Below are positions 16,821-24,867 of a stretch of DNA of 29,337 bases, piece after piece; positions within the stretch are counted from its first letter, which is position 1, and each line of letters opens with the position of its first letter. The position numbers and the translations under genes are program-made. This stretch comes from DATJXG01 sp035500455 (lineage in GTDB: Bacteria; Acidobacteriota; Terriglobia; Terriglobales; Acidobacteriaceae), in the NCBI GenBank assembly GCA_035500455.1, contig DATJXG010000440.1:1-29337 (forward strand), given 5' to 3'. The notes under the pieces are model-generated. The model did no database searches, was not told where the DNA came from, and saw only the letters and a list, made by a program, of their open reading frames with translations.

Positions 16821-18263
16821 CTATGCCGCTCCCGAACCCCGTACGACTGCCGGAATGGTGCGAGCGAGAATCTTGAGGTCAAGCCACAGCGACCACTGAT
16901 CCACATATTGCAGATCCAGTTCCATCCACTGGTCAAAGCCGATAGTGCTGCGCCCCGCTACCTGCCATAAGCATGTAATGCCGGGCCTTACGCTGAAGCG
17001 GCGCCGCTGCCAGTCTTCGCTGAAGCCCTCATAATCGCGGACCGGCAAAGGCCGCGGTCCCACAAGGCTCATGTCGCCTTTGATCACATTGAAGAGCTGG
17101 GGCAGTTCGTCGATGCTGGTGCGCCGCAGAATCCGCCCGATCGGGGTCATGCGGGGATCATTCTTGATTTTGAAAACCGGCCCCGAAACTTCGTTCAGCA
17201 TTTCCAGTTGCGGCATGAGCTTTTCGGCGTTCTCCACCATGGTGCGGAACTTATAAATCTTGAAGCGTCTCTTGTTCAGCCCGATGCGGTCCTGCTTGAA
17301 CATCACCTTGCCGGGCGATGTCGCCTTAATCGCCAGCGCCGCCGCTGCCATCAAGGGCGAAAGCAGAACCACTGCCATGACGGAGAGGACGAAGTCCAGA
17401 ATGCGCTTGTAAACTGCCGGCCAGCCATCGAGCGAGCTGGCATAGGTGGTAATAAGCGACGATTCGTCGTCAAAACTGTGGGCGTGCGCCCGGGCCAGGC
17501 TGAGGTTGAAGATGGCTGGGTCGAACCGCATGATGATGCCGTGCAATTCGCACAGCGCCGCCACTTGCGAGACGTGCTCGTAGAAAGTGCGCAGCGGCAG
17601 GTAGATGGCGACTTCATCCACCACGTTGCGACGCAGATACTCCGCCAACCCTTCAATCCCGCAGCACAGATCGTACTTCCCGGCGCTTTCATCCCGGTCG
17701 CACTGCCAGGCTTCATCCACGAACCCGAGGACGCGGTATCCCCACGCCGGCATATTCTCGATTTTCTGGGCAAACTGCAAAGCGCGCGCATTCGTTCCCA
17801 GTATCAGGATGTAGCGCAGATTCCTTCCCCGCCGCCGCACGCTTTCCAGCAGGTAGCGCATGGCAAGCCGGCAAATCACAAATAGCGACGAACTCAGCAG
17901 CCAGAACGAAACCAGGAAATACGGAGTGATCATGCGGATGTGAAACACCAGGGCCATCAGCATGATCGCCAGCGTGGCCAGAGTTGTGGCTTTGACGCAG
18001 TCGGTGATCTCCGACAGACGGACGCTTTGCCGCTTCGATTCGTACAGCCCGCAAAACACGAATATGAGGTGGCAGCCGAACAAGAGCAGGGTGAAAATCA
18101 AGAAATTCGACAGCTTGATCCTCATCGACAGAAACTCGGAGAGAGACATCTCGCCGCTGCCCGAGACCGTCGTCACCGTGGCGAGAGCGAACGCCGCGAT
18201 CGTGAGGCCGAGATCGAAGAGTTTCAGTCCCGTAACTAAGAATCGACGTTTGACTTCATTCAC
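16821..18263 (-). CDS. Undecaprenyl-phosphate glycosylphosphotransferase, WbaP type
   Basis: Predicted 480-residue initiating enzyme that transfers a sugar-1-phosphate (often galactose or glucose) from a nucleotide sugar to undecaprenyl phosphate, starting the repeat unit. The N-terminal half has about four membrane helices (about 10-135) and a CoA-binding-like Rossmann segment (YILILGTNARAL at about 151). The catalytic bacterial sugar transferase domain begins at KRILDFVLSVM (about 286) and contains QDRIGLN, YKFRTM, SIDELPQLFN (Asp385-Glu386 catalytic pair) and GPRPLPVRDYEGF. The GTG at 18263 is chosen because AGGAG lies six bases upstream; the frame itself extends to a TTG at 18287. The length fits the PssY/WbaP family. 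Confidence 0.92.
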   Translation of the reverse strand: MNEVKRRFLVTGLKLFDLGLTIAAFALATVTTVSGSGEMSLSEFLSMRIKLSNFLIFTLLLFGCHLIFVFCGLYESKRQSVRLSEITDCVKATTLATLAIMLMALVFHIRMITPYFLVSFWLLSSSLFVICRLAMRYLLESVRRRGRNLRYILILGTNARALQFAQKIENMPAWGYRVLGFVDEAWQCDRDESAGKYDLCCGIEGLAEYLRRNVVDEVAIYLPLRTFYEHVSQVAALCELHGIIMRFDPAIFNLSLARAHAHSFDDESSLITTYASSLDGWPAVYKRILDFVLSVMAVVLLSPLMAAAALAIKATSPGKVMFKQDRIGLNKRRFKIYKFRTMVENAEKLMPQLEMLNEVSGPVFKIKNDPRMTPIGRILRRTSIDELPQLFNVIKGDMSLVGPRPLPVRDYEGFSEDWQRRRFSVRPGITCLWQVAGRSTIGFDQWMELDLQYVDQWSLWLDLKILARTIPAVVRGSGAA

Positions 18264-18378
18264 TGGCAACTCCTGGAAGGTGAACAACTCGCACCGGCAG
18301 TCTGGCGCCGGTGAAAGAAAAACAAACAGTGAGAAGAGACCGAAGGGAAACTGTGCCGCGATCGCCGGGTGAGCGGGA

Positions 18379-18942
18379 CTATGCCGGTTCGACGCGGTAT
18401 CCTTCGACGCGAATGGCTAACGATCTTTGAATCAACTCTATCGATACCAGCAGGCTGCGATCGCCGTTTTGCGCAAGAAGGATTCCGGTGACTCCGTCCA
18501 GGCTTCCGCCGCGGATCCGGACGGTTTGGCCGATATTCATGAAGGGCGAGTGGTTGAATGGAACACGCTGCTGCAGGATGGCCTGCACCGCGGCGATCTG
18601 TTCCTCAGGAATGGGCGTGCCCATGCCCTGGCTGCCTACAAATCCCAGAACCCCCATGGTTCGAAGAACTGGAACTCGCGAGCCGTGTTCGGGAGCGATC
18701 TTGGTGAAAATGTAATTCGCAAAGAGCGGCAGCTCCACCGTTTGCTTTCGATCGCTCCATTGGCGTACTGTGGCGTGCAGAGGAAGGAAGGTTGTAATCC
18801 CTTTGGCGTCCAGATCCAATGCCACTTTCTTTTCGTGGCGCGGCTTGGTCTTCACCGCGTACCAGCGTTCATCGCCGCAGCACAGGGAAGGCATCGTTGG
18901 CTGGGTTTCAAGTTGCTGCAAGGCTCCGCCTTCCTGAGTCAC
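18379..18942 (-). CDS. NusG/UpxY-family transcription antiterminator
   Basis: Predicted 187-residue NusG paralogue of the UpxY/RfaH group, which binds RNA polymerase and promotes read-through of long polysaccharide operons. The NGN domain starts at WYAVKTKPRHEKKVA (27-41) and includes LPLFANYIF. The KOW motif region is IGQTVRIRGGSLDGVTG (137-153). The gene sits inside the operon between the P-loop protein and the initiating transferase rather than first. The GTG at 18942 lacks a clear Shine-Dalgarno sequence. An internal ATG at 18894 would start closer to the NGN domain, so the N-terminus is uncertain. It probably regulates its own long operon. Confidence 0.88.
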   Translation of the reverse strand: MTQEGGALQQLETQPTMPSLCCGDERWYAVKTKPRHEKKVALDLDAKGITTFLPLHATVRQWSDRKQTVELPLFANYIFTKIAPEHGSRVPVLRTMGVLGFVGSQGMGTPIPEEQIAAVQAILQQRVPFNHSPFMNIGQTVRIRGGSLDGVTGILLAQNGDRSLLVSIELIQRSLAIRVEGYRVEPA

Positions 18943-18987
18943 GCTCAGTGGATTGTGGAAATTCTGTCAGCCCCGGCGAGCTTGCCG

Positions 18988-19710
18988 TTACAGCCGGTTG
19001 TACAAAACCGAAGGAATCGGAAATCTCCGATTGTTCAAAACCGCGCCCAGCAACTTCACGTTGGCCAGGTCCAAACCTTCCTTCACCTTGCGCGCCACCT
19101 CACGGCGGGTTGAGTGCGCTTCGATCACCAGCACCAGGCCGTCGCTAAGCTGACCCAACGTGGTCACCGCGGGATTGTGCGTTACCGCGGGAGCGCTGAT
19201 CAGAACGTGCTGAAATTCCGAGCGAAACTCCAGGAGCCGCGCCCGCGATTTTTCCGAGTGCAGAACCTGGTCCAGGTCTCGATCGTGCGGCCCTCCCGGG
19301 AACAGCCACAAATTTTTGGGCTCGAGCTGCAGCGCGTATTGACGAATCGGCAGGTCCTGCTGCAGCACCTCACGCAGTCCCTTGCGCTCCTGCGCCCAGA
19401 CCGACGATGAGTACGAGGAGCCCTCAAAGTTGGCGTTGAGCACGCAGATTTCGCCGGGCACAGCCTCGGCGAGAAGGCATGCGATCGCGGCACATATTCG
19501 ACCCGCCCCCCCGCCTCCTTCAATGGTGGTGAATGTCACCATGCAGGGGCGCTTTGCCGGGTCCTGCAAAAATACCCTTGACACTAATTTGGCTGCCTCC
19601 TCGCGTTCCCCTGCCCCGTGCCCCAGGTCGAGGTGAAGGAGGCGTTTTTCGTCGCTTTCGGCTTCCTTGATGCGTAGCTTTGTCTGCATTAGATCTACTT
19701 CGTCGCTCAT
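18988..19710 (-). CDS. CpsD/BY-kinase-like P-loop protein with degenerate motifs
   Basis: Predicted 240-residue cytoplasmic protein in the position usually held by the CpsD/CapB tyrosine kinase or its ParA-like relatives. The fold order is recognisable but the nucleotide motifs are altered. The Walker A region reads GGGGAGRI (65-72), with Arg instead of the essential Lys and no following Ser/Thr. The Walker A' region reads CVLNANFE (89-96), without the usual Asp. The Walker B region reads FQHVLISAPAV (167-177), lacking the Asp of the usual IIDTPP. There is no C-terminal tyrosine cluster. It may be a pseudo-kinase partner of the Wzz-like protein. The frame is open to a GTG at 19896, but the extra 62 codons look non-coding; neither start has a good Shine-Dalgarno sequence. 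Confidence 0.65.
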   Translation of the reverse strand: MSDEVDLMQTKLRIKEAESDEKRLLHLDLGHGAGEREEAAKLVSRVFLQDPAKRPCMVTFTTIEGGGGAGRICAAIACLLAEAVPGEICVLNANFEGSSYSSSVWAQERKGLREVLQQDLPIRQYALQLEPKNLWLFPGGPHDRDLDQVLHSEKSRARLLEFRSEFQHVLISAPAVTHNPAVTTLGQLSDGLVLVIEAHSTRREVARKVKEGLDLANVKLLGAVLNNRRFPIPSVLYNRL

Positions 19711-19907
19711 GGTAAGTGGCGTTTCGGCTGCAATACTGGTGTATGCCGGTTTCAGCCTCGTGATTGAGTTTCTGCCGAGGTCCCTGGGCTTTAACACCTT
19801 GCAGCCGTCCTCTCTGTCCGGCGAACCGGAACAACTCCGTTTGCTTTGCGGGCCCTTTGCCCTATCCGCCTCTGGCGCCTGCCGTGAAACTGCCACGGTG
19901 TTATTTG

Positions 19908-21407
19908 TCAGGCCACCGGCCGGCTGCGCTCCGGCAGGGCCGCCAACACCGGGATTTCCAGCACGTCATAAACTTCGTCCACCGTCCGCAGGGACGGATC
20001 CATGTAATCTGCCGCAAAGGTGATGCCGGTGCTCAGGCAAATGGCCATAAACAACCCCAGGCTCACCAGCAGCACCGCCGAGTGCGCCGGCAGCACCGGC
20101 ACGTCCGGTTCCTGGGCCAGAGCCACGTTCATGATGCGTTTGCTGTCGAGCGCGTCGGAGATGCGGGCTTCTTCCCTTTTATTCTGGTAGAGCAGATAGT
20201 TGGCTTCCAGCTCCTTCACCGTTCTCTCCAGATCACCCTGCTGAATTTCCCGCGTGCCCAGGGTTTGAGCTTTCTGCTGATAGAGGCCCACGTTGGCGGT
20301 GATTCCCACCTCCTGCGCCTTCAGGCTGGCAAGGTCCGTGCGCGATCTGGCCAGTTCCTCTGCCAGCCATCCGTACGTCGGGTTCAGATCCGTCGTGTTC
20401 TGGCGGATGGGAGACCGGTTGACCTCGGCGATTTTGGCCTTGGTCTCGGCGATCTGGCTTTCCAGGTCCTTGAGCGGGCGATAGTTCGGCGCATAGTGCG
20501 CCGCCATATCGTTGTGCTTCAGTTCGAGCGTGGTAAGGGTACCCTCAAGTGTCTGAAGAACTTGCCCGTTGTCGGCCAGAGTCTGGGCGGTGCTGATCCG
20601 GCTGGGCGTGGATTTGACCTGCGCTTCGAGTTCCCGGATGCGGTCCTGCGTGGCCTTGATTTGAGCTTGCGTCTGGTAAAGTGACGCCTCGAATTCACTG
20701 AGCTTCTGCAGCGCCAGGTCTCCCTGCACCTGGGCGGAAACCACGTTCTCGTTCTTGCCGAACTGAGCGAGCTTCGTCTCGGCGTCTTCCAGATTCTTGC
20801 GGTACTGGTCGCTCTCCTTCTGGAAGAACTCGAGCGCGCCGCCGGGACGATGAACGGCGAGATGTTTCTCGAGGTAGGCGTCAGACAGGCTGGCCAGCAC
20901 GTGATAAGCCAGCTGCGGATCATAAGAGTCGTAGCTCACATCGATAAGATCAGTGCGGCTTATCTGCTTTACCTCCAGCTTGTCGCCCAGCCGCTTTATT
21001 GCTTTGGCGATTCTGGTGGGCTCGTCCTCATGAACCACGTAACTCATCAGCGAGCGGCGGTTTTGCAGCCCATTGGCGAGCACCACCTTCTCCAGCACAT
21101 CCCGCTCCTGCAGCAGGTCGATCTCGGAGTTGATCTCTTCGTCGGTTACCGCGGGAATCGCGATCGGGCTGGGCGTGGTGGCGTCCACGCTGACCACCGG
21201 ATCCAAACGCTCGTGCTGCACCAGAATTTTCATTTCCGATTGGTACTGTCGGGGAAGCAAAAGCACCGCCAGCACTACGCCCAGAAAGATGCCGAAAAAA
21301 GAAAGCGTGAACATACGCTTATGCCGAAACACCGGCAGAAGCGCATCGCGCAGGCTGAATGCCCGTCGCGCCGGGAGAGAAGGTGTTCGTAATGTCAGTT
21401 GCTCCAT
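19908..21407 (-). CDS. Wzz/GumC-like polysaccharide co-polymerase
   Basis: Predicted inner-membrane protein of 499 residues that controls chain length and links polymerisation to export. A Wzz domain surrounds the first membrane helix (about 33-52). A large periplasmic part follows, with coiled-coil segments (about 195-285 and 325-405) including the GNVR-type region. A second helix (about 447-470) ends at FAADYMDPSLRTVDEVYDVLEIPVLAALPE. No kinase domain is attached, so a separate kinase or the adjacent P-loop protein would be its partner. The ATG at 21407 is chosen because it starts just before the Wzz domain, with GGGTGG upstream. The frame itself runs into the Wza-like gene. The gap to the Wza-like gene is 26 bases. 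Confidence 0.88.
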   Translation of the reverse strand: MEQLTLRTPSLPARRAFSLRDALLPVFRHKRMFTLSFFGIFLGVVLAVLLLPRQYQSEMKILVQHERLDPVVSVDATTPSPIAIPAVTDEEINSEIDLLQERDVLEKVVLANGLQNRRSLMSYVVHEDEPTRIAKAIKRLGDKLEVKQISRTDLIDVSYDSYDPQLAYHVLASLSDAYLEKHLAVHRPGGALEFFQKESDQYRKNLEDAETKLAQFGKNENVVSAQVQGDLALQKLSEFEASLYQTQAQIKATQDRIRELEAQVKSTPSRISTAQTLADNGQVLQTLEGTLTTLELKHNDMAAHYAPNYRPLKDLESQIAETKAKIAEVNRSPIRQNTTDLNPTYGWLAEELARSRTDLASLKAQEVGITANVGLYQQKAQTLGTREIQQGDLERTVKELEANYLLYQNKREEARISDALDSKRIMNVALAQEPDVPVLPAHSAVLLVSLGLFMAICLSTGITFAADYMDPSLRTVDEVYDVLEIPVLAALPERSRPVA

Positions 21408-21433
21408 TGCCAGCCACCCTTGAGTCCGGCCCG

Positions 21434-22156
21434 TTAGAACCGGTTTGCGTACATGCCGATATTGGGAAGGGGAATAAACGGTTTGATTTTCGAAATCCTG
21501 TTCTTGGGGACGTAAAGCATGTCGCCCGGCCGCAGAACAGGGTCTTCGTCCAGATCCTTTTTGTTCATCATTTTCTTGACGTTGATGACTCTCGCTTCCG
21601 CCCACTCGTCGGATACCCGACGGAACAGAAGCACCTGGGAGTGCTTGGCCGTATCCTTGAAGCCGCCGGCCATGGCGACCGCCTGAGTGACGGTGAGTTC
21701 ATTCTGCCAATCGAAGCGGCCGGGCTTATCGACCTCGCCGCCGACAGTAATGGACGGCGTCTCAAACTTGATGGGGTTCACAAAGATAATGGGATCTTTG
21801 AGTGTGGCCGAGTATGCCTGGCGAATGCCGTCGGTGACTTCAGGGAGTGTTTTTCCCATGGCCATGACGTCGCCGGCGCCGCGCAGGGTAATGAAACCGT
21901 CAGGCTGAACGGTGACGCTCTGATTGAATTCCGGCGTCAGGGTGAAGCTCACATCCAACTGGTCCCCGGGTTGGATGGAATAGCGCCACCCGCGAGTCTG
22001 GAATTCCGGGGTCGCGCTGGATTCTGGCGGGGGAGTTTTGACGGCCGCTGAAGATGGTTCGGACGAAGATGGTTCGGCCCCATGGCTCTGCGCGAAGCCG
22101 ACCGCGGAGGAGACCAGAACGGCGAGTACTACCAGCGATAGGGCGGCTGATTTCAT
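21434..22156 (-). CDS. Wza-like outer-membrane polysaccharide export protein with SLBB domain
   Basis: Predicted exported 240-residue protein. A signal peptide (1-23, cleavage near FAQS) has no lipobox cysteine, unlike classical Wza. The Poly_export domain runs from about YSIQPGDQLDVSF (56-68) through VQPDGFITLRGAGDV and ITVGG. One SLBB repeat follows (GGEVDKPGRFDWQ ... LTVTQAVAMAGGF), ending with LRPGDMLYVPKNR. It is shorter than enterobacterial Wza and has no C-terminal amphipathic helix, so a separate outer-membrane pore may be needed. The ATG at 22156 has an AGGAGA about 12 bases upstream, slightly far. It is the first gene of the polysaccharide operon; the promoter must lie in the preceding 338 bases. 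Confidence 0.88.
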   Translation of the reverse strand: MKSAALSLVVLAVLVSSAVGFAQSHGAEPSSSEPSSAAVKTPPPESSATPEFQTRGWRYSIQPGDQLDVSFTLTPEFNQSVTVQPDGFITLRGAGDVMAMGKTLPEVTDGIRQAYSATLKDPIIFVNPIKFETPSITVGGEVDKPGRFDWQNELTVTQAVAMAGGFKDTAKHSQVLLFRRVSDEWAEARVINVKKMMNKKDLDEDPVLRPGDMLYVPKNRISKIKPFIPLPNIGMYANRF

Positions 22157-22494
22157 GAACCTAAAATTCTCCTCAGGCTTTCCGAATTGGGCCTTGTGCG
22201 GCCTTTGGGATTCGGTGACAAGCGGAGGGGTTGCATCGAAAACTGGCCCTGAGCGGAATGATTTTTCTGAGGAAAAACGGTAGGCTTAAGCCCCAGCATA
22301 ACTGCAGTTTGGGCTGAAAGATTTACTTTTGGGGTCGCGGGCAGTGAAAATCGGCCCCAATGAAATAGAGAAAAATATCTTTAGTCTCTTCGACTTACGT
22401 GGAAGGTGCGCTCTTCTCCGAGGATTGGGTCGTGGGCTGCCGGTCCCCCTGACAGGATGCGAATAGATGGCGAAGCCTCAGAGGAATGGCGCTT
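22157..22494 (-). promoter_or_regulatory. Leader and presumed promoter region of the polysaccharide operon
   Basis: These 338 bases precede the first export gene and contain no convincing coding sequence. The part from 22260 to 22400 is AT-rich and includes two symmetric elements: TTTTTC-TGAG-GAAAAA (22262-22277) and the perfect 10-base palindrome GGCTTAAGCC (22283-22292). I found no confident -35/-10 pair. The region is a reasonable place for the operon promoter and for a recruitment site of the UpxY-like antiterminator. Confidence 0.4.
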
Positions 22495-23082
22495 TCATTT
22501 CGCACCGTCGAGCTTGCGCAGATAATTTCCCCACGTCGGATCGTAGCCTTCAATGCGATTTTCCAGGCGCGCACCCTCGTTCCACCAATGTGCCTTGCCG
22601 CGCCCCAGGCTGGCGCCTTTACGGGTGTGCAGGTCAAGCATGAAATCCTGCACCTCAACTTTGCGCTCGCCGCGGGCGACGACTTCGCGCGTCCAGCCGG
22701 CCAGTTCCATGGACATGTTGTCTTTTTTTGCGGTGGCCAGCAGGCGAACCGCGTGGGCGCAGTAAATCCAGCGGTCGCCGCGGTCGGCCATGCGCTGGCG
22801 CTGCTGATTCAGAGCTTCGATGACGGCGGGAGCGGTGATCAGGCCGAAGCCTACATCTTCGGTGGCGATGATCTCGAGGCGGCGCCACAATACTTCTTCC
22901 GCCTCAGGCCCGGAGGAAAAGAGTTCGTACGCCGCCAGCGCGGCCTCTTCCACCCAGCCGCGGCGGATCGATTTTTGCAGGACAGAGCGCAGTTCATCAA
23001 TGCCATAACCGTTGGCGCTCGTGGTCCGGCTCCAGACGTCCTGACTTTGGTAGTTGGGTTCGCCTTCGTGCGGTGCTGACAT
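22495..23082 (-). CDS. Stand-alone RarA/MgsA C-terminal-like protein
   Basis: Predicted 195-residue cytoplasmic protein that resembles the C-terminal part of the RarA/MgsA replication-associated AAA+ ATPase. The similar segment is LRSVLQKSIRRG ... WRRLEIIATEDVGFG ... AVRLLATAKKDN (about 27-125), aligning with the 'LHKSVRGS ... ASEDVG ... LA.APKSN' region of RarA. The following HTRKGASLGRGKAHWWNEGARLENR stretch (about 150-174) occurs, as I recall, in related stand-alone proteins. No Walker motifs are present, so it is not an ATPase by itself. A role in replication-fork maintenance is only inferred. The ATG at 23082 has AGGAG seven bases upstream; the longer frame runs into the flanking inverted repeat. 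Confidence 0.6.
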   Translation of the reverse strand: MSAPHEGEPNYQSQDVWSRTTSANGYGIDELRSVLQKSIRRGWVEEAALAAYELFSSGPEAEEVLWRRLEIIATEDVGFGLITAPAVIEALNQQRQRMADRGDRWIYCAHAVRLLATAKKDNMSMELAGWTREVVARGERKVEVQDFMLDLHTRKGASLGRGKAHWWNEGARLENRIEGYDPTWGNYLRKLDGAK

Positions 23083-23139
23083 GGGTGCTCCTTTAATTTG
23101 TGCAAGTCTGGCGCGAATTAGTGCAGGTGTGGCGCCGGT

Positions 23140-23235
23140 TGTCATCCCGAGCGAAGCGAGGGATCTGGGTATTGTTCCCGCCACGCCTCTGGCGGCGATG
23201 CAGAACCGAGACCCCTCGCTTCGCTCGGGATGACA
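23140..23235. repeat. Long inverted repeat with 23-bp perfect arms
   Basis: The left arm (23140-23162, starting TGTCATCCCGAGCGAAG) and the right arm (23213-23235, ending CTCGGGATGACA) are perfect reverse complements over 23 bases, separated by 50 bases. The spacer contains a smaller CGCC...GGCG hairpin. The arm sequence matches a palindromic element I recall as dispersed in many bacterial genomes, including Acidobacteria. It could be a REP/BIME-like element and may also end transcription from the permease genes. Confidence 0.75.
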
Positions 23236-23273
23236 ATCTTTAGCTTAGTCGACAATGCCGACAGAACAGCCGG

Positions 23274-24011
23274 TCAGGTATATCGCCGCGCAATGGCCCC
23301 TTCCGCCGCGGATGCCGCAAGGTACAGCATCAGCGCGATAAAAATCGTTACCACCGAAGCCGCCAGCGCCTGGTCCATGGCAAGGTCGGCGGTTGAGGTT
23401 GCAATCAGAAAGCCGAGGCCGCCGGTCTGCATAAGGAACTCAGCGATGAGCGCGGCCAATACGCTCTGCACGGAAAGGACTCGCAAGGCTACCGCCAGAT
23501 GCGGTACCGCAGCCGGAAGCGCCAGGCGGGTGAGCCGGCTCCAGCGGCCTGCGCCCTGCACAAGAAAATATTCGCCGGCCATGGGCGGCAGATTCTTCAG
23601 CCCTGCGCTGGCAAAGACAAACCCCGGCAGGAAGCACAAGATGATCACGGTGATGAAGACGGTGCGGTCGTCATAACCGAAGATACGGGTGAGAACCGGG
23701 ATGAGGCAGACCACCGGCACCGAGGTCAGCAGCAGGGCCACGGGAATGCTCACTCCCGCGAAAATTCGTGAGAGCCATGCGGCGATCGCAAGCAGCAACC
23801 CACAAAGCAATCCGGCGACCATGCCGAAGAGGGCGACCTCGGTGGTGTGCAGCGCGGGCTGAACGTATTGAGATGGATTGTGAATGAGTTCGCGCGCCAC
23901 TGCCAGCGGGGTGACAATGACAATTCCATTCAGCCCGCTGTACCGCACCCAAAGACTCCAGGCGGCCAGCAGGAGAATTACGCCCCACGATTGAGCAAGC
24001 ACGCGCTTCAT
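23274..24011 (-). CDS. ABC transporter permease, SsuC/TauC type (second of a pair)
   Basis: Predicted inner-membrane permease of 245 residues with about six helices, of the BPD_transp_1 fold used for sulfonate, taurine, nitrate or thiamine-precursor uptake. The EAA-type cytoplasmic loop is VQGAGRWSRLTRLALPAAVPHL, contacting the missing ATPase. The frame is open to 24692 in the shadow of the previous gene. The ATG at 24011 overlaps the stop of the first permease as ATGA, giving a normal family length. No ATP-binding or substrate-binding protein gene lies next to it in the window, so the substrate cannot be inferred. Confidence 0.85.
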   Translation of the reverse strand: MKRVLAQSWGVILLLAAWSLWVRYSGLNGIVIVTPLAVARELIHNPSQYVQPALHTTEVALFGMVAGLLCGLLLAIAAWLSRIFAGVSIPVALLLTSVPVVCLIPVLTRIFGYDDRTVFITVIILCFLPGFVFASAGLKNLPPMAGEYFLVQGAGRWSRLTRLALPAAVPHLAVALRVLSVQSVLAALIAEFLMQTGGLGFLIATSTADLAMDQALAASVVTIFIALMLYLAASAAEGAIARRYT

Positions 24012-24772
24012 CGGGCAAACCTTCGTGACACCGCTTTTTCCAGCACGGCAGCGCCAAGAAATGCAGCCAGGGACATAGCGGCAGCCATAGTGACAGCCGC
24101 CCACATGAGACGGATCTGGAAGTTCTGCATGGCATTCAGGATTACCAGGCCCAATCCTCGCGGCGCACCGAACCACTCGCCGAGAATTGCTCCGATGAAA
24201 GCAGCCGAGATGGCGGCCTTCAGCCCGCTGGCGAGATGCGGCAGAGCGGACGGCAACTCCAGATGCCAAAGGCGGCTCCTGCGGCCGGCGCCGAATGCGG
24301 TCATCACCTGGCGCAGCGCCGGCGATGCAGACGCCAGCCCCGAAGAAGCGGCCACATAAAAAAGGAAGAACACTTGAATGCCGGCGAGTAGCGTGGGCGT
24401 CTGGCTGCGGCTGAAGACCACGATCAATATCGGCCCAATGGCGATGGGTGGTATGGCGTTCACCAGAAACGCCAGACGGTCCAGGCCGGGTGCAAGCCGC
24501 GGAAGCAGGCGCATCACAACGGCCAGCAGGACTGCGAGCAGACCGCCGAGGAGGAGTCCCTTGGCCGCCGATGCGAGCGTGTAAAGAGCAGACCGCTCCA
24601 GGAGCGGCAGATTGTCGGGGGCGAACAACGTCGCTGCCACGTCGCTCACGGCCGGCAGCATCGGCCCGGCGACGCCAGCCTTGCCCGCCCATTGCCAGAA
24701 CGCGAAAAACAACACCAGCCCGAGAATCGCGTAGATTGTAGTGGCTGTGCGTTGGGTTGGCGTTGTCTGCAT
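24008..24772 (-). CDS. ABC transporter permease, SsuC/TauC type (first of a pair)
   Basis: Predicted inner-membrane permease of 254 residues with about six helices, BPD_transp_1 type. The EAA loop is TAFGAGRRSRLWHLELPSALPHL. FIGAILGEWFGAPRGLGLVI is the conserved segment following the loop in SsuC-like proteins. It is translationally coupled to a second, diverged permease, suggesting a heterodimeric channel. The ATG at 24772 has only a weak Shine-Dalgarno sequence. It is transcribed away from the transglutaminase gene, from a region with four TCGAAT copies. ATPase and binding protein are not encoded nearby. Confidence 0.85.
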   Translation of the reverse strand: MQTTPTQRTATTIYAILGLVLFFAFWQWAGKAGVAGPMLPAVSDVAATLFAPDNLPLLERSALYTLASAAKGLLLGGLLAVLLAVVMRLLPRLAPGLDRLAFLVNAIPPIAIGPILIVVFSRSQTPTLLAGIQVFFLFYVAASSGLASASPALRQVMTAFGAGRRSRLWHLELPSALPHLASGLKAAISAAFIGAILGEWFGAPRGLGLVILNAMQNFQIRLMWAAVTMAAAMSLAAFLGAAVLEKAVSRRFAR

Positions 24773-24792
24773 TGGGATCTTAAAGAGGGTTA

Positions 24793-24867
24793 TCGAATCC
24801 GGGAGCTTCTATCGAATCCAATCACTTGGATCTCACTCGCCTCGTCGAATACTAGCCTTCATCGAAT
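24793..24867. repeat. Four TCGAAT copies upstream of the permease genes
   Basis: TCGAAT occurs at 24793-24798, 24812-24817, 24845-24850 and 24862-24867. The first two copies are embedded in a longer TATCGAATCC. All have the same orientation and lie just upstream of the permease start on the minus strand, so they could be regulator-binding sites. Spacings (19, 33 and 17 bases) are irregular. Confidence 0.35.

Noticed and set aside
19764..20684. 306-codon plus-strand frame opposite the Wzz-like gene
   Set aside because: Antisense to a protein with clear membrane helices and coiled coils; product has biased Arg/His/Gln composition.
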